Origin: Actinoplanes sp. KI2
GTDB taxonomy: Bacteria > Actinomycetota > Actinomycetes > Mycobacteriales > Micromonosporaceae
Direction of reading: 5' to 3'
NCBI RefSeq assembly: GCF_025630775.1
Contig: NZ_JAOSZE010000012.1
Location: 148,143-212,142, forward strand
DNA length: 64,000 bases
Positions 9,801 to 17,970 of the stretch are shown here, in pieces. Below the pieces are notes generated by a model, which was not told the DNA's origin, ran no database searches, and saw only the letters and a list, made by a program, of their open reading frames with translations. The position numbers and the translations under genes are program-made. The first letter of the stretch is position 1; each line of letters opens with the position of its first letter.

Positions 9801-11750
9801 CCGGGCGATCAGGCCGGCGATGGTGATCACCTGGGCGGCGTCCGGGAAGTCGACCACCGGCGGCAGACCGAGCCGGGCGGTGACCCGGTCCAGCGCCTCC
9901 AGCCGGGACTCCAGCAGGTCGGCCTCCTCGGCGAACTTGTTGGCCAGGTGCTCGGCCTGCGCGACGTTCAGCGGAAGCAGGTCGATCGGCTCGGGCCGCA
10001 GGTGCGACAGGTCGGGCATGCTGCCCAGGTCGGCGGCCGAGGGCAGCTCGGTCCACGGGATCCCGCCGTAGCGCAGGGCGGCCAGGTGCTCGGTCAGCTC
10101 GGCGGCGGCCTGCCGCACGGGCTGGAGGGCGGCGGTGGTGAGCCACTCCTCGATGATCTTGGCGGGCCGCCGGGCGGCGTGCGCGGCCAGCGCGGCCAGC
10201 GTGCCCGCACCGGCCGGCTCGTGCAGGTCGAACGCGTCGGCCAGGGTGGAGTTGGCGACGACGCTTTCGGCCAGCCGGCCGAGCGCCGTCAGCGCCTGCT
10301 GGAGCGCGCCCTCCATCGGCTCCCGCTCGACCGCGTCCCGCCACAGGTAGGTCTCGCTGCGCAGCCGGCCGAGCCGGCCGACGGCCGCCCGGATCTGGTC
10401 GAGGCCGTCCGTGGTGAGCTCGGCCGGGATCTCGTACGGCACCGGCGCGGCCGGCACGGCGTGCATCGTGGCGCAGATGCCGATCATCTCGTGCAGGCTG
10501 CGGCCGAGCGGTTGCCGGATGCGGTTCATGGCTTCCGCGTACGCCGAGAGCCGTTCCCGCCGTTCCCGCGTCGCGCGCCGGTCGATCGGGTCCATCGTGG
10601 CCAGCGGCGCCGGGTCGGTGTCCAGCGCGTCGGCCAGCGCTCGCGCGACCTCCCGCCGGCCGGTCGAGTTGCTGTGCAGCGGCAGCAGGTAGTTGCCGAG
10701 CCCGGACTCGGCGAGCCGCTGCTGCACGGTGTCGAGCGCGGCGGCCTTCTCCGAGACGACCAGCACCCGCTTGCCGGCGTGCAGCAGGCAGCCGACCAGG
10801 TTCGCGATCGTCTGCGACTTGCCGGCGCCCGGCGGGCCGTCCAGCACGAAGCTGTGCCCGGCCATCGCGGCGGCGATCGCGGCGCGCTGGGTGGCGTCGG
10901 CGTCGAGCAGCAGCGGTACGTCCTCGGCCGGGGCGATCTCGTCGATCCGGGTCGGGTCGGGCGGCTCGAAGGCGAACCGCCGGGCCGCGTCCCGGGTGGC
11001 CAGCGCGCGCACGATCGGGTGCTCGACGATGTGCGGCTCGCTCTCCATCAGGTCGGCGTGGATCGCCTCGCGGTGCACGCCGAAGGTGGACAGCACCACG
11101 GCCTCGTCGGCGTACCAGCCGGGCCGCTCGCCGATGGCCACGTCGATGTGCGCCCAGAGCACGGTCACGTCGAGGTCGGCGAGCGCGCCCACCGCGGGCA
11201 GCTCGATGCCGAGCGCGCTCATCCGCAGCGCCAGGGCCGGGTTCACGATCGGGTCGTCGTGTCGGGCCCGCAGCACCGGACCGGCCGGGTCGATCTCGAC
11301 CGGGACCAGCAGGATCGGGCTCTGGTACGGGATGTTCCGGTAGTCGGTCCAGTGCAACATCCCGACCGCGAGGTAGAGCGAGGACACGCCCCGGTCGAGC
11401 ATCTCCTGCCGGGACCGCCGGTAGAACCGGTGCAGCAGCGCGCCGAGGTCGTGCTCGGCCAGTCCGGTGTGCAGCAGCGGCCGGTACTGGTCCGTGTCCT
11501 CGCCGGGGAAGCCGAAACCGCCGTCGTCCTGCAGCACCTTCATCAGCATCTTCGGCGACGGGCCGGTGATCTCCACGGCGTCCGACGGAGTGCGGCCGAA
11601 GTTGAGCAGACGGTTGGCGTCGGTGAGGTCGACGAGCCCGTCGCGCCACGTTTCGAGCGCAGCCCGGACCTCGCCGTCGGGTTGCCCGCCCCGCTCCGCT
11701 GCATGATCCGGCCACATACCGTCAATTGCAGCAAGTCGGACGGCCGTCAC
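6897..11750 (-). CDS. Giant SF1 DNA/RNA helicase with DUF4011 N-terminus and Vsr-like C-terminal nuclease
   Basis: A 1,617-residue protein. The N terminus (W-R-D-G-L-V-D-L-T-D-A-N-R-L-L-N-F) is the DUF4011 signature. A Walker A loop G-P-P-G-A-G-K-S-Q-T lies near residue 300; an insertion of about 800 residues, rich in Ala/Glu/Leu and likely helical, separates it from motif II (D-E-A-S-Q near 1183) and motif III (G-D-E-R-Q-L-P-P). A UvrD/Dna2-type motif VI (N-V-A-I-T-R-A-R) follows. Residues about 1450-1560 match the very-short-patch-repair/REase_MTES_1575 fold, with A-L-G-I-E-F-D-G-P-G-Y and D-R-L-R-E-Q-E-L-R-D-L-G-W. Helicase-nuclease proteins of this design occur singly in genomes and in anti-phage loci. 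GTG 11750 or ATG 11717 could be the start; neither has a strong ribosome-binding site. Confidence 0.9.
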   Translation of the reverse strand: MTAVRLAAIDGMWPDHAAERGGQPDGEVRAALETWRDGLVDLTDANRLLNFGRTPSDAVEITGPSPKMLMKVLQDDGGFGFPGEDTDQYRPLLHTGLAEHDLGALLHRFYRRSRQEMLDRGVSSLYLAVGMLHWTDYRNIPYQSPILLVPVEIDPAGPVLRARHDDPIVNPALALRMSALGIELPAVGALADLDVTVLWAHIDVAIGERPGWYADEAVVLSTFGVHREAIHADLMESEPHIVEHPIVRALATRDAARRFAFEPPDPTRIDEIAPAEDVPLLLDADATQRAAIAAAMAGHSFVLDGPPGAGKSQTIANLVGCLLHAGKRVLVVSEKAAALDTVQQRLAESGLGNYLLPLHSNSTGRREVARALADALDTDPAPLATMDPIDRRATRERRERLSAYAEAMNRIRQPLGRSLHEMIGICATMHAVPAAPVPYEIPAELTTDGLDQIRAAVGRLGRLRSETYLWRDAVEREPMEGALQQALTALGRLAESVVANSTLADAFDLHEPAGAGTLAALAAHAARRPAKIIEEWLTTAALQPVRQAAAELTEHLAALRYGGIPWTELPSAADLGSMPDLSHLRPEPIDLLPLNVAQAEHLANKFAEEADLLESRLEALDRVTARLGLPPVVDFPDAAQVITIAGLIARDAKPEAAWFAEGGMAAAHAAARALRRAVEAVNDAEEQARLHFDEGVLNEPIAEMAERLAARRGPRKLLLGTRKARKATIEAALPEVSAEEALANVEDAAAWKVALDHLDDLAEEHAEILGRHWDGLDTDFAAIQEALRTADDVIRETPAEALAAVVVHVTAPRPNGALLRIVGEARDGFDRFRASLREAPARAPRPELGEGSIQDAVTWLRAHVAPLRAAAEMLRAYGGPTGRNDLTLAEAVEIAQQRQAAVEAEAAIWASARPHAAVLGSIYRGTKTNDVLMNEILDWTAEARRLHRGHDAPLTVEQAHALAEAEPSDGLVDAVAGWEHAREQVLAAFAPRRRIELTGHLGDYDTARDLLVDLLHDSAGQQEWFVHQDARDLILGYGLSDAIEFCAAREVAPESIWPVLERALYRGWIDQILRTDQGLMPVDAGDRVHLVEVFKLLDSELNSAALADIVYAVEARRPSSTTTGEPALIRREGSKRTGHLAVRELIAQARHAVQALKPCLLMSPLAVSRLLPPEIEFDVVIIDEASQVTTADAINCVYRGNALIVVGDERQLPPTSFYDHVEDDVLDYPSILDLARETFPVLGLWWHHRSRHEALFAFANLAYYHGRLVSLPRAYAREPDHGVQLYHVDGVYHRTTTSDNPIEAEAVAARVLHHLTHRPGRTLGVVTLSVAQADAIAAAVQDMISEHPDLEHLIDDADRLDGFFVKSLEAVQGDVRDVIILSVGYGYDENDKISTNFGVLNRPQGWRRLNVAITRARQRIEVVSSIRAPDVQDMGNESIRHLKAYLEYAERDAATLGREVTDREGMTAFEQSVLDTIKQWNFAVRRKIVASGQAIDIGVLRPDHPDEAYALGIEFDGPGYREIPSTRDRDRLREQELRDLGWHLHRVWSTHWYANQAEEAGRLLTAIQRAITDPAPAFDRLPSRRSGTPYRPVVRELVRPSPERVRGRHALPDDDDR

Positions 11751-11818
11751 GCTGGTGATTCGCCCGCTTCCTTCCGGATAAACCCGGCTTTATCCAGGAA
11801 GCGGGCGATCTTACCAGG

Positions 11819-13975
11819 TCAGCCGACCGGGACGGGCTCCTTCGGCTCCCGCTCCAGCGCCGCGCCCTCGACGTCGAGGGCCGGGAGCTTCCGCAGCCAG
11901 CGCGGCAGCCACCAGGCGGCCTTGCCCATGATCGAGATCGCCGCCGGAATCGCGATCATGCGGACCACCAGGGCGTCGAAGAGGATGCCGATGGCCAGCG
12001 CGAACGCGATCGGCTTGACCGTGTCGTTGCCCTGCGGCACGAAGCCGGCGAAGACCGAGAACATGATCGTGGCGGCGGCGACCACCACCGGTGCGGCCTG
12101 CCGGAAGCCGGTGACCACCGCGACCCGGGGCGCCGCGCCGTGCGCGTGCGCCTCGTGCATCCGGGACACCATGAACACCATGTAGTCCATCGCCAGGCCG
12201 AACAGGATGCCGACGATGATGATCGGTGACAGGCTCAGCAGCGGCCCATTGACCTGGACGTTGGCCAGATCGGAGAGCCATCCCCACTGGAACACCGCGA
12301 CCGTGGCGCCGAACGCGGCGCCGATCGTGAGCAGGAAGCCGAGCACGCCGACCACCGGCACCAGGATCGACCGGAAGACCAGCACCAGCAGGAGGAACGC
12401 GAGGCCGACGACGAGCGCGAGGTAGACCGGCAGCGCCGCGTCCAGCTTCTGCGACACGTCGATGCTGATCGCGGTCTGGCCGGTCACGTACACCTTGGCC
12501 CCGGGTCCGTCGTTGACCTTGTCACGTACCGCGTGGACCAGGTCGACGGTGGCCGGGGAGTCCGGGCCGCTGGCCGGGATGATCGTGATGAGCGCGGCGT
12601 CGCCGGCCTGGTTCGGGCGCGGCGGGGTTGCCACCGCCACGCCGGGCAGGGTGGCGACCTGCCGGCTGACGGAGCTCGCCCAGGAGCCGGAGCCGGGCCC
12701 GTCCACCAGCACCAGCAGCGGACCGGCGAAGCCCGGGCCGAACCGCTCGGCGATGATCGCGTCGGCCTTGGCCTGGGTGCTGCCCGGGACCTGCTTCAGG
12801 ATCAGCGAGGTCTGCATCCTGGTGACCGGGATGGCGATCACGCCGAGCGCGGCCACCGCGACGACCAGGCTGAGCCAGTGGCGCCGAGTGACCAGGTTCG
12901 CCCAGCCCTTGAAGAAGCCGCGCTCCGGCCGAGGTGGCTCCGGCACGGTCCGCCGCTTGCGCGGGAGCGCCTTGAGCCCGATCAGGCCGAGAACCGCGGG
13001 GACCAGGGTGATGGCGACCAGCACGGCGATGACGATCGTGGCGGCCGCGGCCAGGCCCATCTCGGTGAGGAACGGGATGCCCGCCACGCTGAGGCCGGCC
13101 AGCGCGATCACCACGGTCAGGCCCGCGGTCACCACCGCCGAGCCGGCCGTGCCGACCGCCATGGCCGCCGCCTCCGGCACCGGCAGGCCCCGCCACAACT
13201 CCTGCCGGAAGCGCGTGAAGATGAACAGCGCGTAGTCGATGCCGACCGCGAGGCCGAGCATCACCGCGAGGATCGAGGTGGTCGACTGGAGATCGACGAA
13301 GCCGGTCAGGGTGACGATGCCGAGCGCGCCGATGGCGACGCCGACGATCGCGGTGAGCAGGTTCATCCCGGCCGCGACCAGCGAGCGGTAGGTCAGCGCG
13401 AGCACCAGCAGCGCCACCACCACGCCGATCCCCTCGGCCGGGCCGCCCACGTCAGCGCCCGACTCCTTGGTCGCGTCGCCGCGCACCTCGACGGTGAGCC
13501 CGCCGGTGCGGGCCTGGGCGACCGCGTCCGTCAGCGCGTCGCGCTCGTCGGCGGTGATCTCCGACGCCTGTACGCCGTAACTGAGCGTGCTGTACGCGGC
13601 CGTCTGATCGCGGGACACGATCGGCGACTTCGGGTCCAGCGGGTTGGTCGCCGCGACGACGCCGGGCAGCTTGCCGAACGCGGCGACGGCCTGCGCCACC
13701 TGGCCCGCGTTGGCCGGATCGGTGATCTTGCCGCCGCCCGGGGCCTCGAACACCACCTGGGCGGTCGCGCCGGCCGAGGCGTTGCCGAAGCGCTGCTTGA
13801 GCAGGTCGAGGGCGATCGTCGACTCCTGGCCCGGAATCGAGAACGAGTTCACGGTCGGGCCGGAGAGCGTGGCGGCGCCGACGCCGACCGCGACCAGCGC
13901 CACCAGCCAGGCGACGGTGACGACGATGCGGTGCCGGACGGCCGCCAGGCCGAGGCGATGCAGCAGGGTTGCCAT
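11819..13975 (-). CDS. MMPL/RND-family membrane transporter
   Basis: A 718-residue transporter with the two-half MMPL design: a first membrane helix at about 13-35, a large extracytoplasmic loop, a helix bundle, then the same pattern repeated. Recognisable elements are the G-I-D-Y-A-L-F-I-F-T-R-F segment in the first half and the equivalent F-G-L-A-M-D-Y-M-V-F-M-V-S-R in the second; the Asp-Tyr pairs are the proton-relay residues of the family. Actinobacterial MMPL proteins export lipids, siderophores or drugs. The adjoining TetR gene, 32 bases upstream and on the same strand, is the likely regulator and suggests induction by an exported or toxic ligand. ATG 13975 starts right before the first helix. 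Confidence 0.92.
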   Translation of the reverse strand: MATLLHRLGLAAVRHRIVVTVAWLVALVAVGVGAATLSGPTVNSFSIPGQESTIALDLLKQRFGNASAGATAQVVFEAPGGGKITDPANAGQVAQAVAAFGKLPGVVAATNPLDPKSPIVSRDQTAAYSTLSYGVQASEITADERDALTDAVAQARTGGLTVEVRGDATKESGADVGGPAEGIGVVVALLVLALTYRSLVAAGMNLLTAIVGVAIGALGIVTLTGFVDLQSTTSILAVMLGLAVGIDYALFIFTRFRQELWRGLPVPEAAAMAVGTAGSAVVTAGLTVVIALAGLSVAGIPFLTEMGLAAAATIVIAVLVAITLVPAVLGLIGLKALPRKRRTVPEPPRPERGFFKGWANLVTRRHWLSLVVAVAALGVIAIPVTRMQTSLILKQVPGSTQAKADAIIAERFGPGFAGPLLVLVDGPGSGSWASSVSRQVATLPGVAVATPPRPNQAGDAALITIIPASGPDSPATVDLVHAVRDKVNDGPGAKVYVTGQTAISIDVSQKLDAALPVYLALVVGLAFLLLVLVFRSILVPVVGVLGFLLTIGAAFGATVAVFQWGWLSDLANVQVNGPLLSLSPIIIVGILFGLAMDYMVFMVSRMHEAHAHGAAPRVAVVTGFRQAAPVVVAAATIMFSVFAGFVPQGNDTVKPIAFALAIGILFDALVVRMIAIPAAISIMGKAAWWLPRWLRKLPALDVEGAALEREPKEPVPVG

Positions 13976-14007
13976 GAGGGTCTGGTCCTCTGTGAAGGGG
14001 TGGGTGA

Positions 14008-14565
14008 TCAGCGCCCGTGGCCGAGCGCGTCGTAACTGACCTCGACGAGCGCGTCGAGGTGCACCTTCTCCGGCAGGGCGACCGCGGTCACCGCCAGCGC
14101 GCCGAGGGCACCGACGATGCGCAGCAGGCGAGGCAGCTCGACCTCGGTGACGCATTGGTCGTCGACGCCGAAGGCCGCGAAGACCACCCCGCCGACCTGC
14201 TGCAGCATCTCGCTGTCGGGCGCGCTCATCAGGCCGCTGAGCAGCAGCGCGACGGCGCCCGGCCGGGCCAGGGCGAGCCGCGCGACACCGGCGATCACGA
14301 CCCGGTCGCGGGCCGGGCCGACCGGCAGGCCCTCGGCCTCGGCGGCGATCGCCCGCATGTCGGTCAGCGCCCGGTCGACCACCGCGTCCTGCAGCGCCTC
14401 CTTGGTCGGGAAGCGGTGCAGCAGGCCGGTCTTCGAATACCCCACGGCGTCGGCGACCCGCTGGATCGACGTCTCCTTGAACCCGTGCCGGGCGAAAAGG
14501 GTCGCCGCGGTCTCGAGGATCTCGTCCTCGATCTGCTGCTTGGTGGGGCGCGGCATGCGGACCAT
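14008..14565 (-). CDS. TetR-family transcriptional regulator
   Basis: A 185-residue protein with an N-terminal TetR helix-turn-helix (about 12-58): I-L-E-T-A-A-T-L-F-A-R-H-G-F-K-E-T-S-I-Q-R-V-A precedes V-G-Y-S-K-T-G-L-L-H-R-F-P-T-K-E-A-L. The C-terminal half is a helical ligand-binding domain without a recognised subfamily. It is cotranscribed with the downstream MMPL gene and is divergent from a second MMPL gene, so it probably represses both. Two tandem short palindromes lie just upstream of its start and are candidate operators. ATG 14565 and ATG 14556 are both possible starts. Confidence 0.92.
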   Translation of the reverse strand: MVRMPRPTKQQIEDEILETAATLFARHGFKETSIQRVADAVGYSKTGLLHRFPTKEALQDAVVDRALTDMRAIAAEAEGLPVGPARDRVVIAGVARLALARPGAVALLLSGLMSAPDSEMLQQVGGVVFAAFGVDDQCVTEVELPRLLRIVGALGALAVTAVALPEKVHLDALVEVSYDALGHGR

Positions 14566-14579
14566 CGTAGTCCGTTACC

Positions 14580-14611
14580 GACCAACCTGGTCCGGAACCG
14601 ACCGTGTCGGT
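14580..14611. promoter_or_regulatory. Tandem candidate TetR operators
   Basis: Two short perfect inverted repeats stand side by side 15-46 bases upstream of the TetR gene: GACCA-N3-TGGTC (14580-14592) and ACCGAC-N3-GTCGGT (14597-14611). They sit inside the divergent TetR/MMPL intergenic region, the usual place for an autoregulatory TetR operator. Binding is inferred. Confidence 0.45.
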
Positions 14612-14794
14612 CCTCACACCGCCCGGGGCCCGGCGCGAAGCTGATCTGGAGGTCCTAGGGGGAAGCCCCGAGTGCCCGCCACCCGATTGGGCAAAACGGA
14701 CCGGGGGGCGACCGGGGTCTGGCCCGGATGTTCCCAGCGGCCGCTCTGCCTAATTTCAGCTAGGACACAGAAAAGCTGAGAAGGGGGCCCCAAG

Positions 14795-16987
14795 ATGGGG
14801 AAGCGGCCGATGACGGTTCGCATGGCGCGGTGGAGCGCCGAGCACCCGTGGCGCGCGATCGCGCTCTGGGTGGTGTTCGTGGCAGTGTGCTTCGTGGGCG
14901 GCAACATGGCCGGCACCCACAAGGCGACCGCGCAGGACGACGCGATCGGCGAGTCCGGTCAGGCGTACGTGATGATCGAGCACGGCAAGTTCGCCGACGA
15001 GCCCGCCGTGGACAACGTCCTGATCACGCCGATGTCCGGCAAGCTCGACGTCGCCGCCGCGACCAAGGCCGCGAAGGCCGCGCAGGCCAAGCTCGGCGAG
15101 GTCACCGGCGTCGCGAAGGTCGGCGACCCGGTGCCGTCCAGCAACGGGCAGGCGCTGCTCGTCCCGATCACCATGACCGGCGACCCGGACACCGCCCCCG
15201 ACCGCGTCGAGCCGCTGCGCGCGGCCACCGCCGAGGTGCAGGCGCAGTACCCGGCGCTGCGGGTGGAGGAGGTCGGCGGCCCGTCCATCGAGAAGGCGCT
15301 CAACGACACCCTCGGCAAGGACTTCCAGAAGGCCGAGATCCTCAGCCTCCCGGTCACCCTCGCCATTCTGATCCTCGCCTTCGGCGCGCTGATCGCGGCC
15401 GGCGTGCCGGTGCTGCTGGCGCTCTCCTCGGTGGTCGCCGCGATGGGCCTGTCCACACTTGCCTCGCACCTGGTGCCGATGGGCGACGCCACGGGCAGTG
15501 TGATCCTGCTGATCGGCATGGCCGTCGGCGTCGACTACTCGCTGTTCTACGTGCGACGGGAACGCGAGGAACGGGCGAAGGGCCGCGGGCACGTGGACGC
15601 CGTGGAGATCGCGGCGGAGACCTCCGGGCACGCGGTGGTGGTCTCCGGCACCGCCGTGATCATCGCGATGGCCGGGCTGTTCCTGGCCGGCGACTCGACG
15701 TTCTCTTCCCTGGCGACCGGCTCGATCCTGGTCGTCGCGGTCGCCGTGATCGGCTCGCTGACCGTGCTGCCCGCGCTGCTGGCCAAGCTCGGCCGCTGGG
15801 TGGACCGGCCGCGGGTGCCGCTGATCTGGCGCCTGAACCGCAACGGCGGCGAGGGCCGGATGTGGCGCAAGATCCTCTCCCCGGCGCTCAAGAAGCCGGC
15901 GATCACCCTCGCGGTGAGCGTGCTGGCCCTGCTCGCGCTGGCCGCGCCGGCGCTCGGCATGAAGCTGAAGTTCCCAGGGACCGAGGACCTGCCCCGCACC
16001 ACGCCGGCGATGCAGGCGTACGACCGGCTGGCCGCGGCGTACCCGAGCAACGGCACCACCCACGTCGTGGCGGTCGAGGCCCCGGCGAGCCAGGCCACCG
16101 CGGTCAAGGCGGCGCTGACCAAGCTGGCCCACAGCACCCAGGGCGACCCGCTGTTCGCGCCGCTGGAGACCACCGGCCCGAAGATCGACGTGTCGGCCGA
16201 CAAGACGGTCGCGGTGCTGGACATCGCCACGCCGTTCTCGGCCCGCAGCGACAAGGGCGCCGACTCGCTGCACGAGCTGCGGCAGAAGCTGGCCCCGGCG
16301 GCGCTCGGCGGTATCACCGGCGCGAAGTACGCGGTGGCCGGCGGCGTCGCCGAGAACGAGGACTACGCCAAGCACGTCTGGCAGACCCTGCCGATCGTGG
16401 CCGCCTTCGTGCTCGCCCTCACCTTCCTGGTGATGGCGTGGACGTTCCGGTCGGTCGTCATCGCGCTGACCTCGATCCTGCTGAACCTGCTGTCCGCGGC
16501 CGCGGCGTACGGCCTGCTGGTCCTGGTCTTCCAGAACCACTGGGCCGAGGGCCTGCTCGGCTTCACCTCGACCGGCGCGATCGTCAGCTGGCTGCCGCTG
16601 TTCCTGTTCGTGGTCCTGTTCGGGCTGTCGATGGACTACCACGTCTTCGTGGTCAGCCGGATCCGGGAGGCGGTCGGCCGCGGGGTGCCGACCCGGGAGG
16701 CGGTCGCCGACGGCATCACGGGCTCGGCCGGCACGGTCTCCAGCGCCGCGATCGTGATGGTCGCCGTCTTCTCGATCTTCGCGACGCTCAGCACGATCGA
16801 CATGAAGCAGCTGGGCGTCGGCCTGGCCGCGGCGATCCTGCTGGACGCGACGATCATCCGGGCGGTCGTGCTGCCGTCGCTGATGACGCTGCTCGGCCCG
16901 GCGAACTGGTGGGCGCCACGGTTCCTGCGGCCCCGCGCCGTCTCCTCCGAGGAAGAGCAAACGCCGGAACTGGTCGGAGTTTCCTGA
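14795..16987 (+). CDS. MMPL/RND-family membrane transporter
   Basis: A 730-residue MMPL transporter, only distantly similar to the one at 11819-13975. It has a first helix at about 18-40, an extracytoplasmic domain to about 185, a helix bundle with G-M-A-V-G-V-D-Y-S-L-F-Y-V-R-R, a second extracytoplasmic domain (about 395-540) and a second bundle containing F-G-L-S-M-D-Y-H-V-F-V-V-S-R. The paired Asp-Tyr proton-relay residues are intact. AGAAGGGGG lies a few bases before the ATG. It is divergent from the TetR/MMPL pair and may share its operator region. The exported substrate is unknown. A long hairpin follows the stop codon. Confidence 0.92.
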   Translation: MGKRPMTVRMARWSAEHPWRAIALWVVFVAVCFVGGNMAGTHKATAQDDAIGESGQAYVMIEHGKFADEPAVDNVLITPMSGKLDVAAATKAAKAAQAKLGEVTGVAKVGDPVPSSNGQALLVPITMTGDPDTAPDRVEPLRAATAEVQAQYPALRVEEVGGPSIEKALNDTLGKDFQKAEILSLPVTLAILILAFGALIAAGVPVLLALSSVVAAMGLSTLASHLVPMGDATGSVILLIGMAVGVDYSLFYVRREREERAKGRGHVDAVEIAAETSGHAVVVSGTAVIIAMAGLFLAGDSTFSSLATGSILVVAVAVIGSLTVLPALLAKLGRWVDRPRVPLIWRLNRNGGEGRMWRKILSPALKKPAITLAVSVLALLALAAPALGMKLKFPGTEDLPRTTPAMQAYDRLAAAYPSNGTTHVVAVEAPASQATAVKAALTKLAHSTQGDPLFAPLETTGPKIDVSADKTVAVLDIATPFSARSDKGADSLHELRQKLAPAALGGITGAKYAVAGGVAENEDYAKHVWQTLPIVAAFVLALTFLVMAWTFRSVVIALTSILLNLLSAAAAYGLLVLVFQNHWAEGLLGFTSTGAIVSWLPLFLFVVLFGLSMDYHVFVVSRIREAVGRGVPTREAVADGITGSAGTVSSAAIVMVAVFSIFATLSTIDMKQLGVGLAAAILLDATIIRAVVLPSLMTLLGPANWWAPRFLRPRAVSSEEEQTPELVGVS

Positions 16988-16992
16988 CCGAA

Positions 16993-17034
16993 AGCAATGA
17001 GCCGCCCTTCCACGGGGGAGGGCGGCCCATTGCT
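16993..17034. terminator. Bidirectional hairpin terminator between convergent genes
   Basis: AGCAATG pairs with CATTGCT and, after one A-C mismatch, GCCGCCCT pairs with AGGGCGGC, giving a 15-base-pair stem around a ten-base loop. It sits between the convergent MMPL and SDR genes and can serve both. Confidence 0.75.
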
Positions 17035-17048
17035 GCCCGCCAAGGGCT

Positions 17049-17894
17049 TCACGAGACGGGATCGGTGAAGTGCGGCCGGATCGACGACGGTCGTGAGCCG
17101 TCCACGTCGGTGAAGCCGTACACCTCGGCCAGCTCGGCCGCGACCACGCAGCGGCCGGTATGACGCCGCACGTCGGGGTCGGCCGCAAGCGCCGCGACCG
17201 CCCGGCCGACGAACTCGGGGGATTCCGAGTTGGACAGGTCGAAGAACTCCGCCGCCCGCAGCACGCTCTCGGTGCGCACCAACCCGGGATACAACGCGAC
17301 CGCGGTGACGTCACGGGCGGTCAGCTGCGCGGCGGTCACCGCGACCATCCGGTCGTCGGCCGCCTTGGCCACGCTGTAGGCGACCTGGTCGGTCCCGTTG
17401 AGGTAGCTGCCGGGGAAGAACGACACGGTGACGACAAGCGCGCCGGCCCGTAGTACCGGCACGGCGAGGACGGTCGCCGCATAGTGTGCGCGCACCCCCG
17501 ACGTGAACATGTCGTCCCACACCCGTAGTGGCTGCTCCCAGAACGGGCCCTGCATATCCGCGGGGCGGTCCTCGTGGTAGGACGCATAGCCACCCCACAC
17601 GTTGTTGACCAAGAGGTCCAGCCCGCCCCGCTCGTCCCGCACGCGCTCGAACAGTGCGGCCGTCTGCCGGTCGTCGGTGTGGTCGCAGGCCACGGCCACG
17701 CCGGTGCCACCGGCCGCGGTCACCGCCCGGGCCGACTCCTCCACCGTGCCGCCCAGCACCGGAAAGGTCACCCGATCGCCGGTCGACCGGCCGGTCACGT
17801 ACACGACGTATCCGGCCGCGCCGAGCGCCAGCGCGATCCCCTTGCCCACGCCCCGGCTCGCGCCGGTCACCACCGCCACCCGCTGCTCAGTCAT
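17049..17894 (-). CDS. Short-chain dehydrogenase/reductase
   Basis: A 281-residue classical SDR. The cofactor motif T-G-A-S-R-G-V-G is at residues about 10-17, the N-N-V-W-G-G variant of the NNAG motif near 98, and the catalytic Y-x-x-x-K is Tyr173/Lys177 (Y-S-V-A-K), with a Ser about 13 residues before it. An Arg after the glycine motif and T-G-R-S in the second strand suggest NADP(H) preference. The N-N-V-W-G motif and lack of a partner gene resemble stand-alone SDRs of unknown substrate. It ends convergently with the MMPL gene. There is no clear ribosome-binding site before ATG 17894, so it may be translated from a short or absent leader. Confidence 0.9.
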   Translation of the reverse strand: MTEQRVAVVTGASRGVGKGIALALGAAGYVVYVTGRSTGDRVTFPVLGGTVEESARAVTAAGGTGVAVACDHTDDRQTAALFERVRDERGGLDLLVNNVWGGYASYHEDRPADMQGPFWEQPLRVWDDMFTSGVRAHYAATVLAVPVLRAGALVVTVSFFPGSYLNGTDQVAYSVAKAADDRMVAVTAAQLTARDVTAVALYPGLVRTESVLRAAEFFDLSNSESPEFVGRAVAALAADPDVRRHTGRCVVAAELAEVYGFTDVDGSRPSSIRPHFTDPVS

Positions 17895-17926
17895 GGCAGA
17901 GAGGATGGCAGAGCGGTACGACAGGA

Positions 17927-17957
17927 ACGGCCGGCCGGAAAGCGACCGGCCGGCCGT
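17927..17957 (-). terminator. Hairpin terminator after the beta-propeller gene
   Basis: A perfect 12-base-pair stem (17927-17938 with 17946-17957, seven-base loop) lies 13 bases beyond the stop of the minus-strand propeller gene, and the minus-strand copy runs into TTCCTGT. Confidence 0.7.
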
Positions 17958-17970
17958 GCCTACGGTTGCC

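Noticed and set aside
7098..12185. A 1,695-codon open frame on the plus strand opposite the giant helicase
   Set aside because: It is the antisense shadow of a real gene in very GC-rich DNA; its translation is Arg/Gly/Val/Asp-rich low complexity with no domain, while the minus strand shows conserved helicase and nuclease motifs.
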